DNA of 64,000 bases. Origin: Pseudomonas sp. ML96 (lineage in GTDB: Bacteria; Pseudomonadota; Gammaproteobacteria; Pseudomonadales; Pseudomonadaceae). The stretch is taken from assembly GCF_000761545.1 (NCBI RefSeq), contig NZ_JPMY01000041.1, positions 90,244 to 154,243 of the forward strand, written 5' to 3'. How positions within the stretch are numbered: position 1 is the stretch's first letter; each line of letters starts with the position of its first letter. This document shows positions 45,588 to 53,972 of this stretch, piece after piece. The position numbers were made by a program, and so were the translations under genes. The notes under the pieces are model-generated. The model saw nothing but the letters and a program-made list of their open reading frames with translations. It searched no databases and was not told the origin of the DNA.

Positions 45588-46859
45588 TTACAGGATTTCC
45601 AGCGGGTATTCGACGAACAGACGCCACTCGTTCAGGTCGGTACCGTAACGGTTGTCGGTACGGTAGATCGAGTTACGAGCCTTGAAGGACAGGTCCTTGG
45701 CAGCGCCTTCCTGAATGGTGTACTTGACCTGGTTGAAGATTTCGCGCTCTTTGGCGTCGCTGCCAGCGCCTACGTCGATGTCGTAGCCGTAGACATAAGC
45801 GGTTTTCCAGCTCAGACCCGGTACGCCGTAGCCGGCGAAGTCCAGCTCGTAGCTAGCCTGCCAGGATTTCTCGTCTTTGGCGTTGAAGTCGGAGTAGTAG
45901 GAGTTGGCAAGCCAGATGGAGCTGCCACCGTCACCGTAGTCGTAGCTGTAGCCGCGGTCGCCACTGTTCTGCTGGTAGGCCAGGATGAATGCATGGGAAC
46001 CAACGCTGTACTTACCGGCCAGACTCCAGATGGTGTTGTCTTGGCTTTCGCGAGCGCCCGGAATTTCATCGCCGGTCACTGGGTCTTCAGTGGTATCGAG
46101 GGCAGATACGAAATCTTTGTCGAAATCGGTTTTGTAGATGTTGAAGTCGAAGTTCAGAGCCTGTTCTTCGGCCAGCGGAATGGTCCAGTTAGCGTTGGCA
46201 TATTTCTTCTTGTAGACGTCTTCAACGTCGGAGAAATACAGGGCGGCGCTGAAGTTGTCGGTGAATTGGTAGCTACCACCAACGACATCGGTGGACTTCA
46301 GGCGGCCGTCGTCACGAGCGGCGCTGGCCATTGGGCTTTCCGCAGTGAAGTGACCAGCGTTCAGCTCAAGACCTTCGATCTCGTTGCTGGTGATCATGGT
46401 GCCGGTGAAGCTTTGCGGCAGCAGGCGGGAGTCGTCATAGGCCAGAACCGGCAGGTTCGGCATTTGGTCGCCGTATTTGATCACAGTGTTGGAGAGGCGG
46501 ACTTTGACAGCGGCGCCGGCTTGGCCAACGGAATCGTCCCAGTCTTTGCGCTCGCCCGGGAACATGTCGCCTTGGCCGCCGTCGAGTTTCAGACCCAGTA
46601 GGCCGAAAGCGTCAACACCGACACCGACGGTGCCTTGGGTGAAGCCGGACTCGAAGGTGCCGATGAAGCCTTGACCCCAAGTGTTACGGTCGTATTCACC
46701 TTTGTTGTAGTCGCGGTTCCAGTAGGTGTTGCGGAGCAGCAGGTTCAGGCTGCTGTCTTCAACGAAGCCCTTGGACTCGGACTGTGCGCTGGCGAACGCC
46801 AGTTGGGTGGTACCGGCGGTCACGGCCAGAGCCAGTGCGCTCCACTTCATCACTTGCAT
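45588..46859 (-). CDS. oprD: OprD-family outer-membrane porin
   Basis: A 423-residue porin: signal peptide (MKWSALALAVTAGTTQLAFA), then the OprD start KGFVEDSSLNLLLRNTYWNRDY, repeated aromatic/Gly beta strands, GAAVKVRLSNTVIKYGDQMPNLPVL and the terminal LFVEYPLEIL. OprD takes up basic amino acids and small peptides and is the carbapenem entry channel in P. aeruginosa. Synteny (proS, thioesterase, oprD) supports oprD itself; being somewhat shorter than the PAO1 form, a related specificity is possible. Strong AGGAG ribosome site. Confidence 0.9.
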   Translation of the reverse strand: MQVMKWSALALAVTAGTTQLAFASAQSESKGFVEDSSLNLLLRNTYWNRDYNKGEYDRNTWGQGFIGTFESGFTQGTVGVGVDAFGLLGLKLDGGQGDMFPGERKDWDDSVGQAGAAVKVRLSNTVIKYGDQMPNLPVLAYDDSRLLPQSFTGTMITSNEIEGLELNAGHFTAESPMASAARDDGRLKSTDVVGGSYQFTDNFSAALYFSDVEDVYKKKYANANWTIPLAEEQALNFDFNIYKTDFDKDFVSALDTTEDPVTGDEIPGARESQDNTIWSLAGKYSVGSHAFILAYQQNSGDRGYSYDYGDGGSSIWLANSYYSDFNAKDEKSWQASYELDFAGYGVPGLSWKTAYVYGYDIDVGAGSDAKEREIFNQVKYTIQEGAAKDLSFKARNSIYRTDNRYGTDLNEWRLFVEYPLEIL

Positions 46860-47535
46860 TGTGATTGCTCCTTTGGTTTAGAAGAGTTGTGCTACCCGAT
46901 ATCTTTTTGTATGGGCGGCTCTTTCTTTTTGTGTCGGCGCTAACTTATAGCACGGGGACTTAAGTTGGCGACAGATATCATTGATTCTCTACAAGTTCTT
47001 CACGCGTGCGTCGCAAATTTACATTTTCGACGTCGCATTTCTGTAGATTTTTGCCGCCCATCTTCCCGTTTCGGGCGCTTGTGAAAAAGACTGCAAATCC
47101 AATCGCTTAGGGCGTTGCAAGTCATTCTCAGGCGCGCCGATGTCGACGGTGCTCCTCTCTAAGCAACTTCCATGCACAAAGTGATTTTTTCGTAGTTAAG
47201 CCGATAATTCTTTTGTCGTTGCTTGAGAGTGTGCTGGCTGAGAGGCTGGCGCAGGGCTGATTGCAAGGCAGCAGGGGGTAGTTCCACTCTTGCAGTCTGC
47301 GACGGTGTTACCGGGAGCTGTCGTGGTGGCGGAATTTACTCGCAGGTAACGTGCAACCTGTGGTGGTTGATCGGTTTTTGTGCGAAATAAATCGGCTGTT
47401 GCTCGATTTTGGGGCGTGCTTGGTGGGCGTCCTGAAGAGGTACTCCGGTGCAGTGGTCTGGTCGCAGCGTGGGTGGGTGAATTGCTCGGCTCATACCGAT
47501 ATGCTGCGCGGCCTGTTCGGTTGGAGGATATATAG
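46860..47535. other. Long intergenic region upstream of oprD
   Basis: About 675 bp with no convincing gene. The part next to oprD is A/T-rich and presumably holds its promoter and regulatory sites. The rest (about 47100-47535) has short ORFs on both strands without ribosome sites or protein-like composition, and a small inverted repeat (CAGGT/ACCTG) near 47343-47360. Confidence 0.6.
47009..47036. promoter_or_regulatory. Tandem CGTCGC repeats, possible ArgR site of oprD
   Basis: CGTCGC at 47009-47014 and 47031-47036, 22 bp apart in direct orientation, each followed by an A/T-rich stretch, about 150-175 bp before the oprD ATG. Pseudomonas ArgR binds direct TGTCGC-containing half-sites spaced about 21 bp and activates oprD with arginine. 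Confidence 0.4.
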
Positions 47536-47961
47536 ATGTTCAGCCTTGATTCCCGCTTGCAGCAGGACACGCTGGTCCTGGGCGATTTCCCTCTGTGTCG
47601 TTTGTTGCTGATGAATGACGCCAACTACCCATGGTTCATTCTGGTGCCTCGGTGTGAGGCGGTGAGTGAGCTGTTCCAGCTGGATGCAGCCGACCAGGTG
47701 CAGCTCTGGCTGGAGACCACGCGTTTGGCTGAGGTTCTCAAGGATGTGTTCGCTGCCGACAAGATGAACGTCGCTACTCTGGGTAATGTGGTGAGCCAGC
47801 TGCACATGCATGTGATAGTACGGCGCCGTGAGGATCTGGCCTGGCCTGCTCCTGTATGGGGCAAGCACCCGGCTCGGGCCTATTCCGATGTAGAGATTGC
47901 GGATGTTCGCGGGCGTCTGCGCCTGGTGCTTGGCGGCCACTTTCAATTCGTGGAGGGCTGA
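47536..47961 (+). CDS. HIT-domain protein
   Basis: A 141-residue histidine-triad protein. The active-site motif is QLHMHVIVRR, where the first His of H-x-H-x-H is replaced by Gln, a known variant in this bacterial subgroup; NDANYPWFILVPR is also typical. Likely a nucleotidyl hydrolase or transferase of unknown substrate. GGAGG ribosome site 8 nt before the ATG; slyX follows after 3 nt. Confidence 0.88.
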   Translation: MFSLDSRLQQDTLVLGDFPLCRLLLMNDANYPWFILVPRCEAVSELFQLDAADQVQLWLETTRLAEVLKDVFAADKMNVATLGNVVSQLHMHVIVRRREDLAWPAPVWGKHPARAYSDVEIADVRGRLRLVLGGHFQFVEG

Positions 47962-47964
47962 AGC

Positions 47965-48171
47965 ATGGATCTGGAGTCTCGTGTCATCGAGTTGGAGACT
48001 CGTCTGGCGTTTCAGGATGACGTGATCGCCACGCTGAACGATGTAGTGGTGGAGCAGCAGCTCGCGCTGGATCGTTTGCAGTTGCAGATCGCTGCCCTGG
48101 CGCGGCGACAGGAAGACATGGCGGGGCAGTTCGGGATTGCCGAAGGTGAGGCGCCGCCACCGCACTATTGA
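47965..48171 (+). CDS. slyX: SlyX protein
   Basis: A 68-residue coiled-coil protein (LESRVIELETRLAFQDDVIATLNDVVVEQQLALDRL) ending in PPPHY, the diagnostic SlyX terminus. Function is unknown. It is co-transcribed with the HIT gene. Confidence 0.92.
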   Translation: MDLESRVIELETRLAFQDDVIATLNDVVVEQQLALDRLQLQIAALARRQEDMAGQFGIAEGEAPPPHY

Positions 48172-48178
48172 ACTCATA

Positions 48179-48205
48179 AAAAAGCCCGCATCAAGCGGGC
48201 TTTTT
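48179..48205. terminator. Bidirectional terminator after slyX
   Basis: AAAAAGCCCGC-ATCAA-GCGGGCTTTTT, 11-bp stem with A and T runs, between the convergent slyX and cold-shock-domain genes. Confidence 0.9.
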
Positions 48206-48219
48206 GTTTTGCGAGGTTA

Positions 48220-48828
48220 TCAGCGACCGGGCAGGGCGACTATCACGTCTTCGGCCTGCAGGCCCTTGTCGCGCTGCATCACCGAGAACTCGACGCGCTG
48301 GCCTTCGACCAGGATGCGGTGGCCTTCGCCGCGGATGGCGCGGAAGTGCACGAAGATGTCATCGCCGCTGTCGCGCGAAATGAAGCCAAAGCCCTTGGAG
48401 GTGTTGAACCATTTGACGGTGCCGCTCTCGCGGTTGTCGTCGCTCTCGCGAGGGGCTGTATAGATCGCGCGTGAGGTGCGCTTGCCGAGATTGATGGCCA
48501 GGTGCAGCACGGTGGCGGCCAGCAGAGTGGCGAGAGTCAGGGCTACGGCCGGCTGGTTGCCGATCTGCGGCAGTGGGGCGAGCAGAATCAGCGCTTGCAG
48601 CACGCAGGCAAATACCAGCAGCGCCGATACCAGGGCTTGCAGTTGGTTGCGCGCACCATCGTGACGAGTCGACAGAAGAGGCGCGGCGATCAGGTTGGTC
48701 AGGCCAAGCAGGGCCAGATAAATAGCATCGGGTTGTTGCAGGTACGGCAGGGCATCGTTGCGCAGGCTGGGGGCGAAGGACAGCAGCAGGGCGCCGCCGC
48801 CTGTGATCAGGTGGACGATCTTCAACAT
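48220..48828 (-). CDS. Membrane protein with C-terminal cold-shock domain
   Basis: A 202-residue fusion: four hydrophobic helices in residues 1-115 (LITGGGALLLSFA, AIYLALLGLTNLIAAPLL, LVSALLVFACVLQALILLAPL, ALTLATLLAATVLHLAI). A full cold-shock domain follows (SGTVKWFNTSKGFGFISRDSGDDIFVHFRAI...VEFSVMQRDKGLQAEDV) with RNP1-like KGFGFI and RNP2-like IFVHF motifs. A similar gene lies here in P. aeruginosa. It suggests membrane-tethered nucleic-acid binding. Confidence 0.85.
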   Translation of the reverse strand: MLKIVHLITGGGALLLSFAPSLRNDALPYLQQPDAIYLALLGLTNLIAAPLLSTRHDGARNQLQALVSALLVFACVLQALILLAPLPQIGNQPAVALTLATLLAATVLHLAINLGKRTSRAIYTAPRESDDNRESGTVKWFNTSKGFGFISRDSGDDIFVHFRAIRGEGHRILVEGQRVEFSVMQRDKGLQAEDVIVALPGR

Positions 48829-48966
48829 GGTCAAGGAACTCGCTTGTTCGAGATGGCTATCGAGGAGCGGAGCCGGTCCGGTGAATGGACGAGGTGCACC
48901 GCCTATGTCGCAGCAATGCGACACCGCGGCTATTTAACCGCAAAGGGGATGCGATGCCCACTCAAA

Positions 48967-50034
48967 TCAAGCGGTTAGGGCGGGTTCTGGGGTCGCGGGG
49001 TGGATCTGGTTGCGGCCGTTGCGTTTGGCCTGATAGAGCGCATCGTCGGCCCGAGTGACCAGGCTTTCGAAGTTATCTCCGGTTTCGGCCAGGGCCAGGC
49101 CGAAGGAGGCAGTGATGGTGTCGAGTACCTTGTCGGTGCTACGCACCTTGACCCGCAGGGCCTGGATCTTCAAGCGCAGCTGCTCGGCGAATTCGCCGGC
49201 AGTCTCCAGATCGAAGCAGTCCTGCAGGATTACGCAGAACTCTTCGCCACCATAGCGCGCAGCCACGCCGCGAGCCGGGAGCAGTTCGCGCAGGAGTTGG
49301 CCGACGTGCTGCAGCACGCGATCACCGAGCGGGTGTCCGTACTGGTCGTTGAACTGCTTGAAGTGGTCGATATCCAGCATTACCAGCGCCAGGCCTTTGG
49401 TGTCGCCGGTCAGGGCCTGTTCCAGCAGGCGGGTGAACGCATGGCGGTTGAATACATGGGTCAGGCTGTCCAGAGTGGCGGCGGCCTGGGCTCGTTCCAG
49501 CTGGCTGCGCAGGTTCTGGATTTCCGACTGGGCCGAGCGCAGGCGGTAGAGAAACTTCTCCTGCTGCTCCTGCATCTGCTGAGTGCTCAGCTGTAGATCG
49601 TTGAGTACGCCAGGCAGGTCGTCGACGATCGGCTCCTGCAGTGCGGCAAGGCCCTGGGACAGGCTGGTCTGGTAGTGCTGGCTACCGCTCACGCTGCGTT
49701 GTACGTCAACTTCTATGTCGTCGACCAGCGTGATCACCTGCTGCTGGCCAGCACGCGCCTCTTCCAGTTCGCCGCGAATCACGAATTCGCGGAACAGTTT
49801 GACTGCCGTTTCCGGCGGGAAGCTGGTGAAGTCTTTGACGATCTTGTCCAGGCGCCGATTAAGGTCGGGATTGCCACCCTGGCAGTAGGTGTACCAGAGC
49901 GCGTAGTGCACCGGATTCGGTGGGATGTCGTGGCGCACCATCTGAGGGACGGCTTGTTTGAGCAGATCGGCAGCCTCGCGGGTCTCTTCGGGGTAGAGCT
50001 CGAGAAGTGAGGGGGCTTTCGGGGGCTGGCTCAT
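48967..50034 (-). CDS. Diguanylate cyclase (GGDEF protein)
   Basis: A 355-residue soluble protein. The N-terminal 165 residues are helical (LLKQAVPQMVRHDIPPNPVHYALWYTYCQGGNPDLNRRLD), followed by a coiled coil and a GGDEF domain (LDSLTHVFNRHAF...LVMLDIDHFKQFNDQYGHPLGDRVL...ARYGGEEFCVIL). The active GGEEF signature is intact, so synthesis of cyclic di-GMP is expected. No clear RxxD inhibitory site four residues before it. The ATG at 50034 is chosen. Confidence 0.9.
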   Translation of the reverse strand: MSQPPKAPSLLELYPEETREAADLLKQAVPQMVRHDIPPNPVHYALWYTYCQGGNPDLNRRLDKIVKDFTSFPPETAVKLFREFVIRGELEEARAGQQQVITLVDDIEVDVQRSVSGSQHYQTSLSQGLAALQEPIVDDLPGVLNDLQLSTQQMQEQQEKFLYRLRSAQSEIQNLRSQLERAQAAATLDSLTHVFNRHAFTRLLEQALTGDTKGLALVMLDIDHFKQFNDQYGHPLGDRVLQHVGQLLRELLPARGVAARYGGEEFCVILQDCFDLETAGEFAEQLRLKIQALRVKVRSTDKVLDTITASFGLALAETGDNFESLVTRADDALYQAKRNGRNQIHPATPEPALTA

Positions 50035-50099
50035 GCACGTCACTGTGGCAATGGAGGAGATAGGCAAAGGATAGAGTAGTCATGGGGGCTTCGCCTAGC

Positions 50100-50124
50100 A
50101 AAAGGCCCGGACTAGCCGGGCCTC
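50100..50124 (-). terminator. Terminator after dps
   Basis: On the minus strand AGGCCCGG-CTAGT-CCGGGCCT is followed by TTTGC, 22 nt past the dps stop. Confidence 0.8.
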
Positions 50125-50145
50125 TGTTACCGATAGCTGGTGCGA

Positions 50146-50616
50146 TCAGGCAGCCAGCAGGCTGCGCAGCATCCAGGCGGTCTTCTCGTGTACCTGCATG
50201 CGCTGGGTCAGCAGGTCGGCGGTCGGCTCGTCGCTGACCTTGTCCAGCAGCGGGAAGATGCCGCGGGCGGTGCGCACGACGGCTTCCTGGCCCTGGACCA
50301 GCAGTTTGATCATCTCGTCCGCGGTCGGCACGCCTTCCTCTTCCTTGATCGAGGACAGGCGGGCGTAGGCCGCGTAGGTGCCTGGCGCCGGGAAGCCCAG
50401 CGCACGGATACGTTCGGCGATGGCGTCAACGGCCAGGGCCAGCTCGGTGTACTGCCCTTCGAACATCAGGTGCAGGGTATTGAACATCGGGCCGGTGACG
50501 TTCCAATGGAAGTTGTGGGTCTTCAGATACAGGGTGTAGGTGTCGGCCAGCAGGCGCGACAGGCCTTCGGCGATGGCTGCGCGGTCCTGTTCGGCGATGC
50601 CGATATTGATTTCCAT
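50146..50616 (-). CDS. dps: Dps-family DNA-protection ferritin-like protein
   Basis: A 156-residue four-helix protein: LSRLLADTYTLYLKTHNFHWNVTGPMFNTLHLMFEGQYTELALAVDAIAERIRALG contains the His, Asp and Glu residues of the intersubunit ferroxidase site. It oxidises and stores iron and shields DNA from hydrogen peroxide. It lies alone between terminators. Confidence 0.94.
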   Translation of the reverse strand: MEINIGIAEQDRAAIAEGLSRLLADTYTLYLKTHNFHWNVTGPMFNTLHLMFEGQYTELALAVDAIAERIRALGFPAPGTYAAYARLSSIKEEEGVPTADEMIKLLVQGQEAVVRTARGIFPLLDKVSDEPTADLLTQRMQVHEKTAWMLRSLLAA

Positions 50617-50768
50617 ACCTTGTTACTCCTCTTCAGGCTCTTAAAAGTAGCCGGGCTAGGCGCTCCCGTGATGGTTGGGAGCCTATCACAGGGTATGCGC
50701 CGTCCTGCCCGATCTATGTCAATGAAGGCAATGCTTGGAAACTATGAGTGCCGCTGCGGTTCCGTCTA

Positions 50769-51881
50769 TCACCGGTGTGCTAGTTCCGGTCGCAGCTGCA
50801 GGGTGCGATTGAAGACTTCCACCCAGTAGGCGCTGAACTGCTGGTCGGCCAGGTTGTTGATTTCGAGGATAGCGCGCAGGCGCGGGCGCTTGCTCAGGGT
50901 CTGGTGGGCGCGCTCGTGGGTGCGGGCGTCGAAGGTGTCGGCGATGTTCAGCAGCAGGGCACCTGGGTGGATCTCGTCTTCGTGCAGACCCTTGGGGTAG
51001 CCGCTTCCATCGGCGTGTTCCTGGTGCTGCAGGATGATCTCGCTGGCGCTGCTCCAGTTGGGCATACGCTTGAGCAGCTCGCAGGCCTGGCGCGGGTGCG
51101 ACTGCATCTGTTTGCGCTCCTCGCGGCTCAGCTCGCCCTCCTTGTGCAGCAGGTCCAGGGGCAGGAAGGCCATGCCCAGGTCGTGCAGGCATACCGCGGC
51201 GACCAGCTGTTCGGGCTCCACCGGCTGTCCTGCGGTCTCGTTCATGCCCAGGGCCAGGCTCAGTAGGCGCAGGCCGCGGCCATGCCAGAAGGGGGAGCGA
51301 TGCTCACCGGCGCTCATCAGCTCGGCGAAGAAGGTCAGGTCGGCGTTCTCGGCGATACCGTATTCCGCCAGTAGCTGGGACAGCTGCCCTGGCCCCACTT
51401 CGACCGGCTGCAGGCGTGTTTCGGGGGCTAGGTGCAGGAGCAGGGTGCGGCGAATCTCGGTCTGCCGCGCTTCGGGGGCGCTGGTCAGGGCCTGCAGGGC
51501 CTGGCACTGGCTGGCGATCTGGCTCTGGTCGGGGGGCTCGGCTCTGCCCAGGGCTGCTTCTATCAGGTTGCGTAGCTGGTCCAGGCTCAGCAGCAGGATG
51601 TCGCCGAGCAGGCTGTCGAACTGCAGGCTGCCCTCGCGCAGGCGGTCCAGCACGTCTTCCATGGCCTGGGGCAGGGGGAGCAGGTGATTCAGCTCCACAT
51701 AGCCGAGGCTGCCTTTGATGGTGTGCACCAGGCGGAACAGTTCGCGCAGGCGCGAACCATCCTGCGGGTGGCTCTCCAGCTCGATCAGCAGTTGCTCGCA
51801 CCGCGGCAGGTGCTCGGCGGTATCGAGGCGGAATTCCTCCAGCAGGTCGCTGGGAACGTCGGCGGGGCGGGGCAGGGCCAT
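50769..51881 (-). CDS. Hpt-HD-GYP fusion protein with altered catalytic motif
   Basis: A 370-residue protein. Residues 1-105 form an Hpt domain (LFRLVHTIKGSLGYVELNHLL, phosphorylatable His near 53). Residues about 170-350 resemble HD-GYP: CLHDLGMAFLP, KQMQSHPRQACELL, ILQHQEHADGSGYPKGL and LLLNIADTFDART. The usual HDxGK Lys is Met and the HHE motif reads HQE, so c-di-GMP phosphodiesterase activity may be reduced or lost. The Hpt part suggests control by a phosphorelay. Confidence 0.8.
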   Translation of the reverse strand: MALPRPADVPSDLLEEFRLDTAEHLPRCEQLLIELESHPQDGSRLRELFRLVHTIKGSLGYVELNHLLPLPQAMEDVLDRLREGSLQFDSLLGDILLLSLDQLRNLIEAALGRAEPPDQSQIASQCQALQALTSAPEARQTEIRRTLLLHLAPETRLQPVEVGPGQLSQLLAEYGIAENADLTFFAELMSAGEHRSPFWHGRGLRLLSLALGMNETAGQPVEPEQLVAAVCLHDLGMAFLPLDLLHKEGELSREERKQMQSHPRQACELLKRMPNWSSASEIILQHQEHADGSGYPKGLHEDEIHPGALLLNIADTFDARTHERAHQTLSKRPRLRAILEINNLADQQFSAYWVEVFNRTLQLRPELAHR

Positions 51882-52119
51882 GGCATCTCTCCGCGGGGCT
51901 GGATTCTCAGTATAGAAAGCCCGGCTGCACCGGTGCGATTAACCCTATATAATCCCGCCCCTTGTCTGCGGATGCGGGAAGTGCAGCGATCCAGGCGCTT
52001 GGCGCCATTGGTCGGCTTTCCCCTGCAAATTGCAGAAAATGCCTGCTATTTACCTGCAGGGCGAGCCCGGGCCGGCCGGGTGCGAATTCAAGACTGATCT
52101 AGAGAAGCGAACCACGACC

Positions 52120-53895
52120 ATGATGCGCAGCCACTATTGCGGCCAGTTGAACGAGAGCCTGGACGGCCAGGAAATCACCCTTTGCGGCTGGGTCCACCGC
52201 CGTCGCGACCATGGTGGCGTGATCTTCCTCGATATCCGTGACCGTGAAGGCCTGGCCCAGGTGGTGTTCGACCCGGATCGCGCCGAGACCTTCGCCAAGG
52301 CCGACCGCGTACGCAGCGAGTACGTGGTGAAGATCACCGGCAAGGTGCGCCTGCGCCCCGAGGGCGCGCGCAACGCCAACATGGCGTCTGGCGCCATCGA
52401 AGTGCTGGGTTACGAGCTCGAAGTGCTGAACGAGGCGGAAACTCCGCCGTTCCCGCTCAACGAATACACCGACGTCGGCGAGGAAACCCGCCTGCGCTAC
52501 CGCTTCATCGACCTGCGTCGCCCGGAAATGGCCGAGAAGCTGAAGCTGCGTTCGCGCATCACCAGCAGCATCCGCCGCTACCTCGACGACAACGGCTTCC
52601 TCGACGTCGAAACCCCGATCCTGACCCGTGCCACTCCGGAAGGCGCGCGCGACTACCTGGTGCCGAGCCGTACCCACGCTGGCAGCTTCTTCGCCCTGCC
52701 GCAGTCGCCGCAGCTGTTCAAGCAGCTGCTGATGGTGGCCGGCTTCGACCGTTACTACCAGATCGCCAAGTGCTTCCGCGACGAAGACCTGCGTGCCGAC
52801 CGTCAGCCGGAATTCACCCAGATCGACATCGAGACCAGCTTCCTCGATGAAAGCGACATCATGGGCATCACCGAAACCATGATCCGCAACCTGTTCAAGG
52901 AAGTGCTGGATCTGGAGTTCGGCGAGCTGCCGCACATGACTCTGGCCGAAGCCATGCGTCGCTTCGGTTCCGACAAGCCGGACCTGCGTATTCCGCTGGA
53001 GCTGGTGGACGTTGCCGATCAGCTGCAGGGCGTCGAGTTCAAGGTGTTCTCCGGCCCGGCCAACGACCCGAAAGGCCGCGTCGCCGCCTTGCGCGTACCG
53101 GGTGCCGCCTCCATGCCGCGTAGCCAGATCGACGACTACACCAAGTTCGTCGGCAACTACGGCGCCAAGGGCCTGGCCTACATCAAGGTCAACGAGCGCG
53201 CCAAGGGCGTGGAAGGCCTGCAGTCGCCGATCGTCAAGTTCATCCCGGAAGACAACCTCAAGGTCATCCTCGACCGCGTTGGCGCCGTCGATGGCGACAT
53301 CGTGTTCTTCGGTGCCGACAAGGCCAAGGTCGTCTGCGACGCCCTGGGCGCCCTGCGTATCAAGGTCGGCCACGATCTGAACCTGCTCACCTGCGAGTGG
53401 GCGCCGCTGTGGGTCGTCGACTTCCCGATGTTCGAAGAGAACGATGACGGCAGCCTGACCGCCATGCACCACCCGTTCACCGCGCCGAAGTGCACCCCGG
53501 AAGAGCTGGAGGCCAACCCGGCCGCCGCCCTGTCGCGTGCCTACGACATGGTGCTCAATGGTACCGAGCTGGGTGGCGGCTCCATCCGCATCCACGACAA
53601 GGCCATGCAGCAGACCGTGTTCCGCGTGCTCGGCATCAGCGAAGACGAACAGCAGGAGAAGTTCGGCTTCCTGCTCGACGCCCTGAAGTTCGGTGCTCCG
53701 CCCCACGGTGGCCTGGCCTTCGGCCTGGATCGCCTGGTGATGCTGATGACCGGCGCCAGCTCGATTCGTGAAGTGATCGCCTTCCCGAAAACCCAGAGCG
53801 CTGCCTGTGTCATGACCCAGGCTCCGGGCATCGTCGATGCCAAGGCGCTGCGCGAGCTGCATATCCGCCTGCGCGAACAGCCCAAGGCTGAGTAA
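52120..53895 (+). CDS. aspS: Aspartyl-tRNA synthetase
   Basis: A 591-residue class IIb synthetase: OB-fold anticodon domain (LCGWVHRRRDHGGVIFLDIRDREG), motif 1 region IRRYLDDNGFLDVETPILTRATPEGARDYLVPSR, QSPQLFKQLLMVAGFDRYYQIAKCFRDEDLRADRQPEFTQID (motif 2), GAD insertion domain (about 280-430), and motif 3 AFGLDRLVMLMTG. Length equals the P. aeruginosa enzyme from this ATG; a second ATG follows at once. Pseudomonas AspRS is probably non-discriminating. Confidence 0.97.
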   Translation: MMRSHYCGQLNESLDGQEITLCGWVHRRRDHGGVIFLDIRDREGLAQVVFDPDRAETFAKADRVRSEYVVKITGKVRLRPEGARNANMASGAIEVLGYELEVLNEAETPPFPLNEYTDVGEETRLRYRFIDLRRPEMAEKLKLRSRITSSIRRYLDDNGFLDVETPILTRATPEGARDYLVPSRTHAGSFFALPQSPQLFKQLLMVAGFDRYYQIAKCFRDEDLRADRQPEFTQIDIETSFLDESDIMGITETMIRNLFKEVLDLEFGELPHMTLAEAMRRFGSDKPDLRIPLELVDVADQLQGVEFKVFSGPANDPKGRVAALRVPGAASMPRSQIDDYTKFVGNYGAKGLAYIKVNERAKGVEGLQSPIVKFIPEDNLKVILDRVGAVDGDIVFFGADKAKVVCDALGALRIKVGHDLNLLTCEWAPLWVVDFPMFEENDDGSLTAMHHPFTAPKCTPEELEANPAAALSRAYDMVLNGTELGGGSIRIHDKAMQQTVFRVLGISEDEQQEKFGFLLDALKFGAPPHGGLAFGLDRLVMLMTGASSIREVIAFPKTQSAACVMTQAPGIVDAKALRELHIRLREQPKAE

Positions 53896-53906
53896 GCGGT
53901 AGCAAT

Positions 53907-53930
53907 AGGAGCCTGGCATGCCAGGCTCCT
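53907..53930 (+). terminator. Perfect 24-nt palindrome after aspS
   Basis: AGGAGCCTGGCA/TGCCAGGCTCCT lies 12 nt after the aspS stop. There is only a weak T-run (TTGCATTT), so termination may be partial. Confidence 0.5.
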
Positions 53931-53972
53931 TGCATTTCAGGCACTACAAAACCGAAAGAAACGGAGTGAGTT

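Noticed and set aside
47196..47624. 142-codon minus-strand frame and 86-codon plus-strand frame in the oprD-HIT gap
   Set aside because: No ribosome sites, odd composition, and overlap with the HIT gene start.
52099..53919. 606-codon open frame antisense to aspS
   Set aside because: Covers exactly a well-conserved synthetase gene on the other strand; composition (many G/V/A/H/Q) is typical of antisense frames.
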